Shown: piece after piece, positions 38,942 to 46,142 of the stretch
Layout: every line of letters starts with the position of its first letter
How positions within the stretch are numbered: the stretch's first letter is position 1
Assembly (NCBI GenBank): GCA_021790255.1
Contig: JAJYIE010000008.1
Coordinates: forward strand, 1-46,142
Direction: 5' to 3'
Origin: a bacterium
Lineage (GTDB): Bacteria; Patescibacteriota; Microgenomatia; Daviesbacterales; UBA10151
DNA: 46,142 nucleotides
Notes under the pieces: generated by a model
What the model was told of the DNA's origin: nothing
The model's database searches: none
The model's input: the letters and a program-made list of their open reading frames with translations, nothing else
Translations under genes and position numbers: made by a program

Positions 38942-40084
38942 TTAGGATTGTTTTTTGGCATCCTGCAGTGTTTTTAGCTGTCTGCGGAAGCCAGCTGTTT
39001 GATTCATCTCCTTTAAGAGGTCCGGTATTTGCTCGGTAAATTTTGACTCTATTCCCTGCACCGGCACCCCAGCCCTTTTTAGTGACTGCACACGTCCCCA
39101 TACCATGTAGGAAAGATAGCTTGCTCTCCCTTCCGGCCTCATATCATAAAAATCAGGGTCCTGAAAAATATCGCCTACTAAGTCCCGAATCTTAGGGTCT
39201 ACTCCTTCTAAACTCCACTCGTCTAATGCTGTCAATTTGGCTCCTGCCCTTGGCAAATCCTGCAGGTGCAAAGCATTAACTAAATCATTTTTCAAGCAGT
39301 CCGGGTAGTTAACAGGGTAAGAGTTTTCCAGCTTGACAAAATCTACTAACTCACCAGCCCTGCTCGGGTGTCTGAGCTTTCTTAAAGCACTTTTTTCAAT
39401 TTGCCCAACACGAGCGCCGTGTACTCCCAGCTCCTGCCCGATCTCCTTTAAAGTCCTATCCCGGTCATCTTCTAAACCAAAACGCAGGGTTAGGGTCCTC
39501 TGGTGGCGCTGCGAAAGTCCGGCCAGCACTTTTTTTGTTTGCTGTTTTAAATTGGCAGCTTCGGCCTCTTCTTCAGTTGGATCTGCTGAAGATAAAGCCT
39601 CTCTGCGGAGGGCCTTTCCCACTAAGGTAGAGTTCACTTGGCTCATCGGAATCTCTATACGGACCTGAGTAGGCTGGCTACTATCCCTGGTAAACTCTTC
39701 TAACCAGGCCGGGAAGACTGCCGATATTTCTATCCCCAGGGCTTGAGCTATTTTTTGGGCCGTCTCCTGGCTCGGAAATTTTCTCAAAGTTTCCAGATGA
39801 CTGATTGTAATATTGCTGACTTTGGCCAGCTTGGCTAGTTCATTCTGGCTCAAACCCAATTGCCGCCGGCGGTTATAAAGGGCAGCGTTGTATGGTCCGA
39901 CTTTGAGTCCGATTCCGCTGGATTGTTCACGAGCGTCCTCATTGGCAAGAAGCCAAGCGGCTTCAGACAAGCCAACCTCTTCCCCGAAATAAAGCTTGAG
40001 CGGAAAGCGTTCCCGATTTTGGATATCTGGTTCTAAATTCACTTGCCCCCAAAGTGAATTTTCTGACTCCCGGGAATTATCCAT
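38942..40084 (-). CDS. XRE-type HTH fused to RpoD-type sigma region 4
   Basis: The protein has 380 residues from ATG 40084. Residues about 66-126 are a phage-repressor-type HTH (YNRRRQLGLSQNELAKLAKVS, NITISHLETLRKFPSQETAQ). Residues about 185-241 match sigma-70 region 4, the -35 reader and flap binder (LSQRHQRTLTLRFGLEDDRD, TLKEIGQELGVHGARVGQIE, KSALRKLRHPSR). The end is of the housekeeping RpoD type. No region 2 or 3 is visible, so it cannot melt a -10 box as a normal sigma factor. The last 140 residues are helical and unrecognised. A role as a transcription regulator that uses the sigma-4 surface is inference. It has its own leaderless promoter (40092-40121). Confidence 0.88.
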   Translation of the reverse strand: MDNSRESENSLWGQVNLEPDIQNRERFPLKLYFGEEVGLSEAAWLLANEDAREQSSGIGLKVGPYNAALYNRRRQLGLSQNELAKLAKVSNITISHLETLRKFPSQETAQKIAQALGIEISAVFPAWLEEFTRDSSQPTQVRIEIPMSQVNSTLVGKALRREALSSADPTEEEAEAANLKQQTKKVLAGLSQRHQRTLTLRFGLEDDRDRTLKEIGQELGVHGARVGQIEKSALRKLRHPSRAGELVDFVKLENSYPVNYPDCLKNDLVNALHLQDLPRAGAKLTALDEWSLEGVDPKIRDLVGDIFQDPDFYDMRPEGRASYLSYMVWGRVQSLKRAGVPVQGIESKFTEQIPDLLKEMNQTAGFRRQLKTLQDAKKQS

Positions 40085-40091
40085 AGAGAGT

Positions 40092-40121
40092 ATTATAGGC
40101 CAAATAAAAATAAATTTCAAT
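40092..40121 (-). promoter_or_regulatory. sigma70-type promoter giving a leaderless transcript
   Basis: TTGAAA (40116-40121) and TATAAT (40092-40097) are 18 bases apart. The expected start is ATG 40084. The frame's first ATG at 40120 lies within the -35 box and cannot be used. Confidence 0.8.
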
Positions 40122-40123
40122 GC

Positions 40124-41929
40124 TCAACTTTTCAACTCACTTTGGTGGACGATTTCAGTATAGTAACCGTTTTTCTTCAGAAGCTGAGCGTGGGTTCCGT
40201 GCTCAACAAGCCTGCCCTTTTCCATCACCAATATCTGGTCTGCCCGCTGGACAGTTGAAAGCCTGTGGGCGATGACAATCTTGGTAAGCGAGCGCTCCCT
40301 GGAAATATCCTGTAGGGCCTGCTGAATGGAGGCCTCAGAAATCGTATCCAGGTGTGAGGTCGGCTCATCCATAATTAAAATTTTCGGCTCGGCAAAAAGT
40401 GCCCTAGCAATGGCCAGCCGCTGCTTTTGACCTCCGGAAAGCTTCACTCCTCGCTCCCCCACCTCAGTATGATAACCCCGCTCAAACTCCATAATAAATC
40501 CATGGGCGTGAGCCAGTTTGGCCGCCCGGATAACTTCCTCGCATACAGCCAGAAACGTGGTTTTACCAGCACCGTAAGCGATAATCTCCCAGATCTGCCT
40601 GTTTGGCACCGGTGAGTCCTGGAAAACTACCGCTGTTGCTTTGCGGAAAGCATCGATATCCAGCAGGCGCAGATCATATTGGCCGTCCACGACAATGCTG
40701 CCCCGGGACGGATCATAGTAACGGCTGATTAGTTTGGCGATTGTGGACTTGCCGGAACCGGATTTGCCAACAATGGCCGTAAACGAACCTTCAGGCACGG
40801 TAAAGCTGACATTTTTCAGCACCCGGCGTTTGTTATATACAGAGCTTGCCCCGGTTTTACCGGGATAGGCGAACGTAACGTGCTTAAAGGCCAGCTGGCC
40901 GCCAATCTGCTCCGGTATAACCGGGTGCTCGGCATTTCTCACCGTCGGGGTCTTCTGCAGCAATGTGGTAATACGCCCTGCCGGTTCGGCTGCATCAACA
41001 GCCCGCTCATAAATTTTCCCCAGCCGATAGATATTAGAATAAGCTCGTTCAATCAAGGTAATTAAAAAAACCAGGCTTCCTACGCTCAAATGCCCGTTTC
41101 GGATTTCCATTATTCCCATGACAAGTAAGGTGACATAGAATACCTCCACAATGACGTTGCGGCCAGCTCCTGAGATAACATGGCGGGTATACTCTTTCAC
41201 TGAAATACTGTGGATAAGATCCTGCAGGGTCAGGAACGAGCGTTCCTCGCGTTTTTCCTGGGCAAAGGCTTTAACCACGGTAATATTTGTAACCACATCG
41301 CCGATCTCACCGGAGGCGAGATCATAAACGTCATGGCGCCTGCTTCGAAGCTTCCTGGTTGATTCATACGTTTTAAAGGTAATCATCAGGAACGGAATCA
41401 GTGAAAGGGTAAAAACCAGCCCGATCCGCCAGTTGGTCAGGGCGATCATTCCCGAGGTGATCAAAAGCTGCAACACAATCGGCTGAAAGGTCCAGGCGTA
41501 GTCGGCAAGTAAATTAACTATCCGGTCTGTCCCCTTGTTAATGATATTAATCTTGGTCCCGGTATTCTCCTTTTCATGATAATCAAGGGAAAGCTCCAAA
41601 AGCTTGGAAAAAGCAGCCGAGTTGATGTGGTGTTCCGCGCTCCAGATCAGCCGGAAAATAGCGATATCCGTTATATAGTCAATAGCCAGTGATATTAAGC
41701 GAATGCCTGCCAAGCCGCCGATTACAAAAAGCGCTGTTTGCAGGGTCAAAATCCCGTTTGTTTTAATCAAAAGGTCCAAAATCCGCCCGAAAATGTACGG
41801 CCCACCCATCCGCACAAACTCAAAAGCGGCCGTCATCGCTAAAACTTTATATAAATCAGCATGGAAGGGCTTAAGCAATTGCCAGATCCTGCCGATTACG
41901 TTGTTAGTCATTCTTTTTCTCTTTTTCAT
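40124..41929 (-). CDS. ABC-type exporter, fused membrane and ATPase domains
   Basis: The 601-residue half-transporter would act as a dimer. The six-helix transmembrane domain spans residues 1 to about 320. The nucleotide-binding domain has Walker A GKSGSGKST, signature LSGGQKQR, Walker B ILIMDEPTSHLD and the switch His (IAHRLST). The type resembles lipid/drug exporters (MsbA/BmrA class) and could flip glycolipids made by the glycan genes, but this is not shown. AAGGA lies about six bases before the ATG, one of the few Shine-Dalgarno-like sites here. A strong terminator (41948-41971) precedes the gene, so it must be transcribed from a promoter inside 41930-41947 or by read-through. Confidence 0.93.
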   Translation of the reverse strand: MKKRKRMTNNVIGRIWQLLKPFHADLYKVLAMTAAFEFVRMGGPYIFGRILDLLIKTNGILTLQTALFVIGGLAGIRLISLAIDYITDIAIFRLIWSAEHHINSAAFSKLLELSLDYHEKENTGTKINIINKGTDRIVNLLADYAWTFQPIVLQLLITSGMIALTNWRIGLVFTLSLIPFLMITFKTYESTRKLRSRRHDVYDLASGEIGDVVTNITVVKAFAQEKREERSFLTLQDLIHSISVKEYTRHVISGAGRNVIVEVFYVTLLVMGIMEIRNGHLSVGSLVFLITLIERAYSNIYRLGKIYERAVDAAEPAGRITTLLQKTPTVRNAEHPVIPEQIGGQLAFKHVTFAYPGKTGASSVYNKRRVLKNVSFTVPEGSFTAIVGKSGSGKSTIAKLISRYYDPSRGSIVVDGQYDLRLLDIDAFRKATAVVFQDSPVPNRQIWEIIAYGAGKTTFLAVCEEVIRAAKLAHAHGFIMEFERGYHTEVGERGVKLSGGQKQRLAIARALFAEPKILIMDEPTSHLDTISEASIQQALQDISRERSLTKIVIAHRLSTVQRADQILVMEKGRLVEHGTHAQLLKKNGYYTEIVHQSELKS

Positions 41930-41947
41930 ATATCCTTTTAAACCATT

Positions 41948-41971
41948 AAAAAACCAGCCTTTCGGCTGGTT
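41948..41971 (-). terminator. intrinsic terminator (or attenuator) before the ABC gene
   Basis: A perfect 8-bp stem AACCAGCC-GAAA-GGCTGGTT with a GNRA-type loop is followed by six T on the minus strand. It ends the short transcript that starts near 42122 and lies only 19 bases upstream of the ABC exporter start. Confidence 0.9.
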
Positions 41972-41998
41972 TCTGCGTTCTATACAAAATCTATCCTT

Positions 41999-42109
41999 TT
42001 AACTCCCCCACTCCCATTTTTGCAACGCAAAAACCTGCCATTTTACAGGCAAACCGCCCCAATTTCTCGGGGTAACGGAAATATTCACTTGTAAGTTGCT
42101 TTTAAGCAT
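41999..42109 (-). CDS. possible Trp-rich 36-residue peptide
   Basis: The first ATG after the predicted start (42122) opens a 36-codon frame containing SVTPRNWGGLPVKWQVFALQ and KWEWGS, with four tryptophans (17, 24, 32, 34). The leader is about 13 bases and has no Shine-Dalgarno. The terminator follows about 30 bases after the stop. The layout is like a leader peptide, but the Trp codons are spread out and the gene downstream is an ABC exporter, so a classic attenuator is not proven. It may also be chance. Confidence 0.35.
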   Translation of the reverse strand: MLKSNLQVNISVTPRNWGGLPVKWQVFALQKWEWGS

Positions 42110-42128
42110 AAAATTGCAAAGCTTTTTA

Positions 42129-42157
42129 AGTTTAAAAGGAATTGCCTGGTTTGTCAA
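42129..42157 (-). promoter_or_regulatory. sigma70-type promoter downstream of ftsH
   Basis: TTGACA (42152-42157) and TAAACT (42129-42134) are separated by 17 bases, just past the ftsH stop codon. Predicted start is near 42122. Confidence 0.75.
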
Positions 42158-42170
42158 CTATGGGATTAGT

Positions 42171-44033
42171 TCATGCAGAAACTGTGGCCAGGGCAGGCTT
42201 AGATCCGACAATCTTTTCAAATTCATCGCTGTCTAAAGTTTCTTTTTCCAATAAAGCTTTAGCCACTTTATCCAGTTGAGCTGTATGCTTTAGCAAAATG
42301 ACTTTTGCCTGGCTGAAAGCAGCATCAATAATCTTTTTGACCTCGGTATCCACCTTACCCAGCATCTGCTCAGAAACACCATTACCCTCCTCCGGCATTC
42401 TTCCCCATAACCCGAAGACTGAACGGGGCTTGAGGCTGATCGGACCAAGCTCAGACATACCATAGGTGGTGACCATATCCTGAACAATATCCGTGGCTAC
42501 CTGTAAATCGGCAGCCGCGCCTGTTGAAATGTCGTGAAAAACCATCTCCTCGGCCGCCATCCCACCCATGGCCGTGGCAATCTGTTGCAGCAGGCGGGAC
42601 TTACGCTCATTGGAACGATCCTCTGTCGGGGGAAACATCGTCTGCCCGCCTGATTCGCCACGAGCAACAATAGAGATACGGTGCACCGGGTCTACCCCCG
42701 GCAGATAATGACCAACCACGGCATGGCCGGCTTCATGGTACGCAGCCAGTTTGCGGTCATCCTCTGTTTGCATCCTCTTGCGCTGCGGACCAAGCTTAAC
42801 TTTGGTCGCCGCCTCTTCCAGATCTACTGTGTCGATGGCTTTTTTATTTTCCCGAGCCGCCAGGATTGCCGATTCATTGAGCATATTGGCCAAATCCGCT
42901 CCAGAGAAACCGACGGTGCGCCGGGCTAATCTTTCCACATCCACCTCCTTGGCAAAAGGTTTGCCTCGCATATGCAGAGTAATAATGGCTTTTCGCTCCG
43001 GCAGATCCGGTAGATTCAAAACCACCCGGCGGTCAAACCGCCCGGGTCTTACCAGCGCCGGATCCAAAAGGTCCGGCCGGTTGGTGGCGCCGATGACAAT
43101 TACCTGTTCATTGGGAGCAAAGCCGTCCATCTCCACTAAGATTTGATTTAAAGTCTGCTCCCGCTCATCATGGCCTCCTGACATCCCAAAACCACGAGCT
43201 CTGCCAATTGACTCAATTTCGTCAATGAAAATAATTGACGGTGCACTCTTTTTGGCCTGGGCAAACATGTCCCGCACCCGGGCAGCCCCTACTCCCACCA
43301 GCATTTCCATAAACTCTGAACCGGCAATTGAGAAAAACGGGACACCGGCTTCTCCTGCTACCGCCCGCGAAAGCAGGGTCTTGCCGGTTCCCGGCGGACC
43401 CACCAAAAGCACTCCTTTGGGGATTCGGGCACCGATATCACGGTATTTTTGCGGCTGCTTTAAGAAATCAACAATTTCCTCAAGCTCTTTTTTGGCCTCA
43501 TCCACTCCTGCCACATCAGAAAAGCGGATGCGGGGCTGGTCTTTGGAAAAAACCCTAGCCCGGCTTTGGCCAAAGCTGAAAATGGAGTTGCCAGCTTCCC
43601 TGGCTTGGCGGAAGATGAGTACAAAAAATCCGACCATCAAAAGAATCGGCACAATTGTACCCAGAAGCGAAACCCACCCCTGCTGCCAGGAAGTATCTTC
43701 GATGGTTGTGGGTACTGTTGAGGGGTCAACGTTGGAATCTTTCAGAAGCTGGGAAATTGACTCAGAGCTTTCCTTACGGGCAGTTACATCCGGCTGCTTG
43801 TTATTTTTAAATTTTGCCGTTACCTGGTCGCCGGAAACCGTCAAAGAAGCAACCTGGCCGGTTTTAACATCAGCAATAATTTGTGAAATCGGCACTTCCG
43901 TGCTGGGCTGACCTCCTCCGGAGAGGTTAACAAAAAAAACCAGGGCCACAAAACCAATCAGCAGATAGATTAAAAATCCCCTCAGAGCCCCCCAAATTTT
44001 TTTTGAGTTTATTTTCCGTTTCCCGTTAGCCAT
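42171..44033 (-). CDS. ftsH: ATP-dependent zinc metalloprotease FtsH
   Basis: This membrane-bound AAA+ protease degrades misfolded membrane proteins and short-lived regulators. From ATG 44033 it has 620 residues; GGGAG eight bases upstream supports this start over GTG 44051. Two N-terminal membrane helices ([16 protein letters not shown] and [22 protein letters not shown]) flank a small outer domain. The AAA domain has [17 protein letters not shown] and the SRH region [20 protein letters not shown]. The protease domain has the zinc motif HEAGH. It is complete and normal in size. Confidence 0.97.
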   Translation of the reverse strand: MANGKRKINSKKIWGALRGFLIYLLIGFVALVFFVNLSGGGQPSTEVPISQIIADVKTGQVASLTVSGDQVTAKFKNNKQPDVTARKESSESISQLLKDSNVDPSTVPTTIEDTSWQQGWVSLLGTIVPILLMVGFFVLIFRQAREAGNSIFSFGQSRARVFSKDQPRIRFSDVAGVDEAKKELEEIVDFLKQPQKYRDIGARIPKGVLLVGPPGTGKTLLSRAVAGEAGVPFFSIAGSEFMEMLVGVGAARVRDMFAQAKKSAPSIIFIDEIESIGRARGFGMSGGHDEREQTLNQILVEMDGFAPNEQVIVIGATNRPDLLDPALVRPGRFDRRVVLNLPDLPERKAIITLHMRGKPFAKEVDVERLARRTVGFSGADLANMLNESAILAARENKKAIDTVDLEEAATKVKLGPQRKRMQTEDDRKLAAYHEAGHAVVGHYLPGVDPVHRISIVARGESGGQTMFPPTEDRSNERKSRLLQQIATAMGGMAAEEMVFHDISTGAAADLQVATDIVQDMVTTYGMSELGPISLKPRSVFGLWGRMPEEGNGVSEQMLGKVDTEVKKIIDAAFSQAKVILLKHTAQLDKVAKALLEKETLDSDEFEKIVGSKPALATVSA

Positions 44034-44154
44034 AGCAAGACTCCCAAACACGCAATTTTAGCATATTTAGCCTCAAAAAACACTTGTTAATCAGGTTTTT
44101 CCCGCTTCTGCTATCTTTTGGATTGTATCCTGTTCGGCAAAGCAAATCAATGAT

Positions 44155-44475
44155 TCAACGTACTAAAGTACCGTTGGGAACCTTGTGGGATGGCCTCAGG
44201 CAGATAGGCTTTTTTGCATTGGCACAAAGGATCATCCCCTGTGACTCAAAACCCATCATCACCCTAGGCTGCAAATTAGCGGCAAAGATAAACTGTCTGC
44301 CGACTAAACTTTCCGATTTGTAGTATAGCTTGAGGCCGGCCAAAACCTGGCGGGGCTTTTCCTCCCCCAAATCCACCATCATTTTAATCAGCTTCTCTGA
44401 TCCATCCACTGCCTCCGCAGCCAGCACTGTTCCGGCTTTCATTTCTAGTTTGGCAAATTCGTCAATAGTAACCAT
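44155..44475 (-). CDS. stand-alone tRNA-binding (EMAP II/MetRS C-terminal-like) protein
   Basis: The 106-residue OB-fold protein reads IDEFAKLEMKAGTVLAAEAV, LIKMMVDLGEEKPRQVLAGL, FAANLQPRVMMGFESQGMIL and VPNGTLVR. It matches the C-terminal tRNA-binding domain of methionyl-tRNA synthetase and the CsaA/Arc1p family. In some bacteria this domain is separate from MetRS and binds tRNA in trans. No metG is in the window. It lies next to trpS on the same strand with its own upstream TATAAT, which fits a general translation role. Confidence 0.9.
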   Translation of the reverse strand: MVTIDEFAKLEMKAGTVLAAEAVDGSEKLIKMMVDLGEEKPRQVLAGLKLYYKSESLVGRQFIFAANLQPRVMMGFESQGMILCANAKKPICLRPSHKVPNGTLVR

Positions 44476-44520
44476 CTTTTTAAATTATTCTGAGTAAATA
44501 TTATATCCTATATGTGTTAT

Positions 44521-45525
44521 CTAGCCCAGCCCAATCTTATTTTTTACTTCCCGCAATTTCGGTTCAGCAATCTGACGAGCTTTTTCGGCACCTTCGGCTA
44601 AGATTTTTTCCAAAGTTCCGGGATCCCCCATCAACTGGTGATATTTATCCTGCAAAGGCTTTAACCCGGCGATGACTACTTCAGCCAGTTCTTCCTTAAG
44701 CTGGCTGTAATTTTTATCGGCAAACTTAGACTCAATTTCCGGACGGGTCAGGCCGGAAAAAATTTCGTAAATTTCTAGCAGGTTGTATAACCCGGGCCTG
44801 CTTTGGTCAAAACGGATTTCAGTCAACGAGTCTGTAGTTGCTCTGGCGAAGGCAGCGCGGATTTGCTCTGGGGAATCCAGCAGATGAACAGCGTGGCCCA
44901 GCTTGAAATTGGACTTGCTCATTTTGACTGTAGGATCATCAAGCCCCATAATCCTAGCTCCCACCTTAGGCACCACCGCCTCCGGCAGCTTAAAGGTCGG
45001 ACCATAAATATTATTAAAGCGCTGAGCGATATTGCGGGCCAACTCCACATGCTGTTTTTGGTCCTCCCCTACTGGTACCTCATCGGTGTCATAAAGCAGG
45101 ATATCAGCCGCCATCAGCGCCGGGTAATCCAGTAAACCGGTACTGACCGACTCTTTATTTTCGGATTTTTCCTTAAATTGAGTCATCTTGAGCATCCAGC
45201 CGATCGGAGTATAACAGTTTAAAATCCAGGCCAACTCGGTATGAGCCGGAATATGCGACTGGACAAAGATGATCGATTTTTGAAAATCAATTCCGGCGGC
45301 CACGTAGAGGCCGGCCAGCTCCCTAATTTTGCCTTTCAGCTCTTTGGGGTCTTGGGGAACGGTGATAGCATGCAGATCAACAATGCAAAAAATATTATCT
45401 TTCTCTTCCTGAGAAGCCACCCATTGCTTCAGCACTCCCACAAAATTCCCAATGTGTAAATTGCCCGATGGCTGAATGCCGGAAAATACCCGCTTTTTGC
45501 TTATCTTGAGCCTGTCGAAAGACAT
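44521..45525 (-). CDS. trpS: tryptophanyl-tRNA synthetase
   Basis: The enzyme charges tRNA-Trp. The class Ic signatures are SGIQPSGNLHIGN (HIGH-like site at 24-27) and KMSKS. The 334 residues match the bacterial enzyme. TATATT with a TG extension upstream puts the transcript start at ATG 45525, so the N-terminus SFDRLKISKKR is probably real. Its first codons (CTTTCGACAGGCTCAAGATA) resemble a dispersed repeat I associate with other uncultured-bacterium genomes. Downstream genes are the tRNA-binding protein and ftsH. Confidence 0.96.
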   Translation of the reverse strand: MSFDRLKISKKRVFSGIQPSGNLHIGNFVGVLKQWVASQEEKDNIFCIVDLHAITVPQDPKELKGKIRELAGLYVAAGIDFQKSIIFVQSHIPAHTELAWILNCYTPIGWMLKMTQFKEKSENKESVSTGLLDYPALMAADILLYDTDEVPVGEDQKQHVELARNIAQRFNNIYGPTFKLPEAVVPKVGARIMGLDDPTVKMSKSNFKLGHAVHLLDSPEQIRAAFARATTDSLTEIRFDQSRPGLYNLLEIYEIFSGLTRPEIESKFADKNYSQLKEELAEVVIAGLKPLQDKYHQLMGDPGTLEKILAEGAEKARQIAEPKLREVKNKIGLG

Positions 45526-45567
45526 GGCTTAAATATACCACGTTCAGGAAGACATTGTCGACAAAAA

Positions 45568-45921
45568 TTATTTCGGATCCTCAACCGGTTTTTCCGGAAG
45601 CAAAAGCTGTTTTAAGGCAGAATGGGTGATGCGGCCGTTCATGATTAACCTGGTACCCACCGGGTAACTTACCTCCAAGATCGGAGCACAAATGACATGC
45701 GGAATTCTGCCAACCACTGTTGCCCCCTCGTCATCTAACGCTTTCCCGCGGGCAACCAGCACAGCCCGATCGTCTTCCACAATCACCAGCTCTTCCACCC
45801 GGTCAACCCCGTATAGAACTCCGTCATCTACCCCAAGATTGCTGGCTTTAAGAGTTGCTGAAAAATTCCCGGCACCATCGGCATGAAGGCAAATTAACTT
45901 GTCTAAACTTTCAACACTCAT
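45568..45921 (-). CDS. small unrecognised protein behind an attenuator-like leader
   Basis: The protein has 117 residues from ATG 45921. The longer reading from TTG 45999 is rejected because it runs through a terminator-like hairpin, and that TTG lies upstream of the predicted transcription start. The protein is strand-rich: LDKLICLHADGAGNFSATLK, GVDRVEELVIVEDDRAVLVA, ATVVGRIPHVICAPILEVSY, PVGTRLIMNGRITHSAL. The double VxVxxxDRxVLVxRG pattern suggests a small beta-barrel. No family recognised. The DNA between the promoter (45975-46003) and the start holds a stem with a T-rich tail, so expression may be controlled by premature termination. Confidence 0.65.
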   Translation of the reverse strand: MSVESLDKLICLHADGAGNFSATLKASNLGVDDGVLYGVDRVEELVIVEDDRAVLVARGKALDDEGATVVGRIPHVICAPILEVSYPVGTRLIMNGRITHSALKQLLLPEKPVEDPK

Positions 45922-45933
45922 TTTTCTTTTCCC

Positions 45934-45958
45934 AAAAAATAAAAACCCTTGCGGGTTT
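45934..45958 (-). terminator. terminator-like hairpin in the leader of the 45568-45921 gene
   Basis: AAACCC-GCAA-GGGTTT forms a 6-bp stem with a GNRA loop and is followed by TTATTTTTT on the minus strand. It ends 12 bases before ATG 45921. It could end an upstream transcript or act as an attenuator. Confidence 0.7.
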
Positions 45959-45974
45959 ACTTTGGCAGAATGGT

Positions 45975-46003
45975 ATTTTACCTCATCAGTTCCAAACAAG
46001 CAA
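45975..46003 (-). promoter_or_regulatory. possible promoter upstream of the attenuator-like hairpin
   Basis: TTGCTT (45998-46003) and TAAAAT (45975-45980) are 17 bases apart on the minus strand, with the start near 45968. The -35 box is weak. Bases 46004-46142 upstream hold no gene I can support, only short palindromes such as TGTAGCTACA (46081-46090). Confidence 0.45.
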
Positions 46004-46142
46004 GCTTAACTATCTGAGTTTAGTGCAAAACTACATTTAAGTTGATTTAACAATAAAAAAGCAGCTGACTAGTCTGAATATGTAGCTACAAACTAATAAA
46101 CAGACGGAAGCTCCAGTTAGGAGGTGTCAACTGCTTTTGCTA

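Larger units (their letters stand above)
41948..42122 (-). ncRNA. short transcription unit between ftsH and the ABC exporter
   Basis: A TTGACA-N17-TAAACT promoter lies directly after ftsH and a strong terminator lies about 170 bases on. Between them are hairpins CCCC-N8-GGGG (about 42058-42073), CCTG/CAGG (about 42035-42050) and TTTTTGC-GTT-GCAAAAA (42017-42033). This could be a small RNA, the leader of the ABC gene with attenuation, or the message for a 36-residue peptide (next entry). I recognise no known RNA family. Confidence 0.5.

Noticed and set aside
43225-43911. 228-codon open frame on the + strand
   Set aside because: It is antisense to ftsH, whose motifs are all intact; no promoter or recognisable domain.
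45975-46000. Hammerhead-like core CTGATGAG on the minus strand
   Set aside because: The matching CGAAA core and the three stems are missing.
46004-46142. Possible tmRNA fragment (GCAAAACTAC and GCTGACTAGTCTGAATATGTAG look vaguely like tmRNA pieces)
   Set aside because: No tag frame ending in an Ala-Leu-Ala-Ala-like sequence, no TTCGAC near a 5' end and no tRNA-like 3' end were found on either strand.

Overview
This window looks like a chromosomal segment from an ultra-small-genome bacterium of the Candidate Phyla Radiation (Patescibacteria), most likely near Microgenomates/Katanobacteria. That placement is an inference. The partial 16S rRNA at the left edge carries the EUB338-III probe variant (GCTGCCACCCGTAGGTGT on the + strand) instead of the usual bacterial site. 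Most genes start at or within a few bases of the predicted transcription start, without a Shine-Dalgarno sequence. The gene mix also fits: CdaA, a DUF2298 protein, DUF5654, two GT-C glycosyltransferases, an archaeal-type ATP-dependent DNA ligase and a shortened DNA polymerase I. The standard genetic code fits all long genes.

Layout. 1-428: 5' end of 16S rRNA (minus). 429-820: a gene-free stretch with a strong promoter, a structured RNA candidate, an intrinsic terminator and a second possible rRNA promoter. 821-4959: an unrecognised low-complexity protein, a diadenylate cyclase, a SpoU methyltransferase and a secreted protein. 4961-15040: a surface-glycan/prenyl-lipid block (UppS, FAD oxidoreductase, two GT-C enzymes, methyltransferase, GT4, HAD-like protein, DUF2298 protein). 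15048-15635: wreck of a REP-associated (RAYT) transposase. 15653-23447: YjbQ-like protein, ECF sigma factor, polyprenyl synthase, two unknown proteins, IspG and IspH, ferredoxin, DsbA-like protein and Pth. 23444-28837: DNA ligase, a broken GGDEF protein, Fic protein, DUF5654 and RecF. 28871-33598: MFS exporter, MutM, a 56-residue DGxHR protein and two GT4 enzymes. 33771-36543: half-size EamA protein, a frameshifted unknown gene, an orphan HicB-like protein and a membrane protein. 36654-46142: PolA, an XRE-sigma region 4 fusion, an ABC exporter, a short transcription unit, FtsH, a stand-alone tRNA-binding domain, TrpS and a small unknown protein behind an attenuator-like hairpin.

How the genes fit together. 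IspG/IspH, the polyprenyl synthase and UppS are the late and elongating steps of isoprenoid synthesis. They could supply the polyprenyl-phosphate carrier that the GT-C and GT4 enzymes need. PolA, LigB-type ligase, RecF and MutM form a replication/repair set.

The most unusual signal is a set of short tandem arrays with an exact 7-base period. They are scattered through genes and spacers and keep the reading frame open where they fall inside proteins. Other strong points are two promoter-to-terminator units that may be small RNAs, shared divergent promoters, and a transcription factor joining a phage-repressor-type HTH to an RpoD-type region 4.
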